From NCBI RefSeq assembly GCF_001676705.1, contig NZ_CP016170.1, positions 5,642,001 to 5,706,000 on the forward strand: a DNA stretch of 64,000 nt. The letters run 5' to 3'. The position numbers and the translations under genes are program-made. Of the stretch, positions 63,818 through 64,000 are shown one piece after another; the stretch's first letter is position 1; each line of letters starts with the position of its first letter. The notes beneath the pieces are model-generated. The model saw only the letters and a program-made list of their open reading frames with translations. It was not told the origin of the DNA and ran no database searches. This DNA is from Bordetella bronchialis. Lineage in GTDB: Bacteria > Pseudomonadota > Gammaproteobacteria > Burkholderiales > Burkholderiaceae_B.

Positions 63818-64000
63818 TCATACCCTGGCGGGCGCGACCCGGGGGTGCAGGCTGTCCAGGAATACCTGGCACAGCGCTTCCATGCCGGCGCGGTCCGCTT
63901 CGTCGAAGCGCGCCGGCACCGGGCTGTCCACATCCCACACGCCGATCAGCTCGCCGTCCCGCACCAGCGGCACGACGATCTCCGAACGCGAGGCGGCATC
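63818..64000 (-). CDS. GAF-domain protein, free methionine-(R)-sulfoxide reductase, 3' part
   Basis: The last 60 codons and the stop are in the window; the gene continues past base 64000. The translation begins DAASRSEIVVPLVRDGELIG and continues VWDVDSPVPARFDEADR, the C-terminal half of the YebR/fRMsr GAF domain, which repairs oxidised free methionine. The catalytic cysteines lie upstream and cannot be checked. It is on the minus strand, 241 bases upstream of the DapA-like gene. Confidence 0.85.
   Translation of the reverse strand, partial: DAASRSEIVVPLVRDGELIGVWDVDSPVPARFDEADRAGMEALCQVFLDSLHPRVAPARV

Overview
The window reads as a chromosomal segment of a GC-rich betaproteobacterium of the Burkholderiales. 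Alcaligenaceae, and Bordetella in the broad sense, fit best. This is an inference from gene content: a Bug-type solute receptor, many CaiB/BaiF CoA-transferases and Liv-type transporters, an fmdB - DUF502 - aspS - clsB block, a lower nicotinate pathway, and an autotransporter with an extended signal peptide. No rRNA, tRNA, CRISPR array, integrase or intact insertion sequence was recognised.

Layout. (1) 4-12951 is a surface-polysaccharide locus. A plus-strand operon makes a CDP-linked 3,6-dideoxy sugar (rfbG, rfbH, a reductase/epimerase), carries a split transketolase and ends in a GtrA/GtrB-like pair. It converges on a minus-strand operon: polyprenyl-phosphate sugar-phosphate transferase, family 2 glycosyltransferase, rfbB, rfbD, rfbA and a GT-C membrane protein. 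(2) 13471-24104 holds a CoxG-like protein, a DMT exporter, a two-gene beta-oxidation unit, clsB with an EEP-fold phosphodiesterase, aspS, a DUF502 protein and an FmdB zinc ribbon. (3) 24105-28413 has a repeat-rich spacer, an Na+/H+ antiporter-like protein, a hexanucleotide microsatellite, a DUF1932 dehydrogenase and a Bug receptor. (4) 28531-41595 is a catabolic island with two GntR regulators, two CoA-transferases, an HMG-CoA-lyase-like protein, three CitE-like lyases and a full Liv-type ABC importer. Two near-identical promoter/operator sequences link its two halves. (5) 41596-42779 is a complex repeat region with two inverted copies of a ~202-bp terminal-inverted-repeat element; a related 199-bp element lies at 24454-24652. 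(6) 42780-47981 is a giant autotransporter. (7) 48553-58633 is a second Liv-type importer followed by nicE, nicD, nicX, nicF, nicC and a TetR regulator: the pathway from 6-hydroxynicotinate to maleate/fumarate. (8) 58704-64000 has an MFS/GNAT pair, a GMC oxidoreductase, a DapA-like aldolase and the 3' end of a GAF-domain methionine sulfoxide reductase.

How the genes work together. The first 13 kb builds and decorates an O-antigen-like glycan. The two Liv importers each sit with degradation genes and probably bring in an organic or aromatic acid rather than an amino acid. In the nic operon the catalytic residues of NicE, NicD, NicX and NicF can all be read directly. In the CoA island the logic is probably 'attach CoA, then cleave', run in two co-regulated modules whose substrate cannot be read from sequence.
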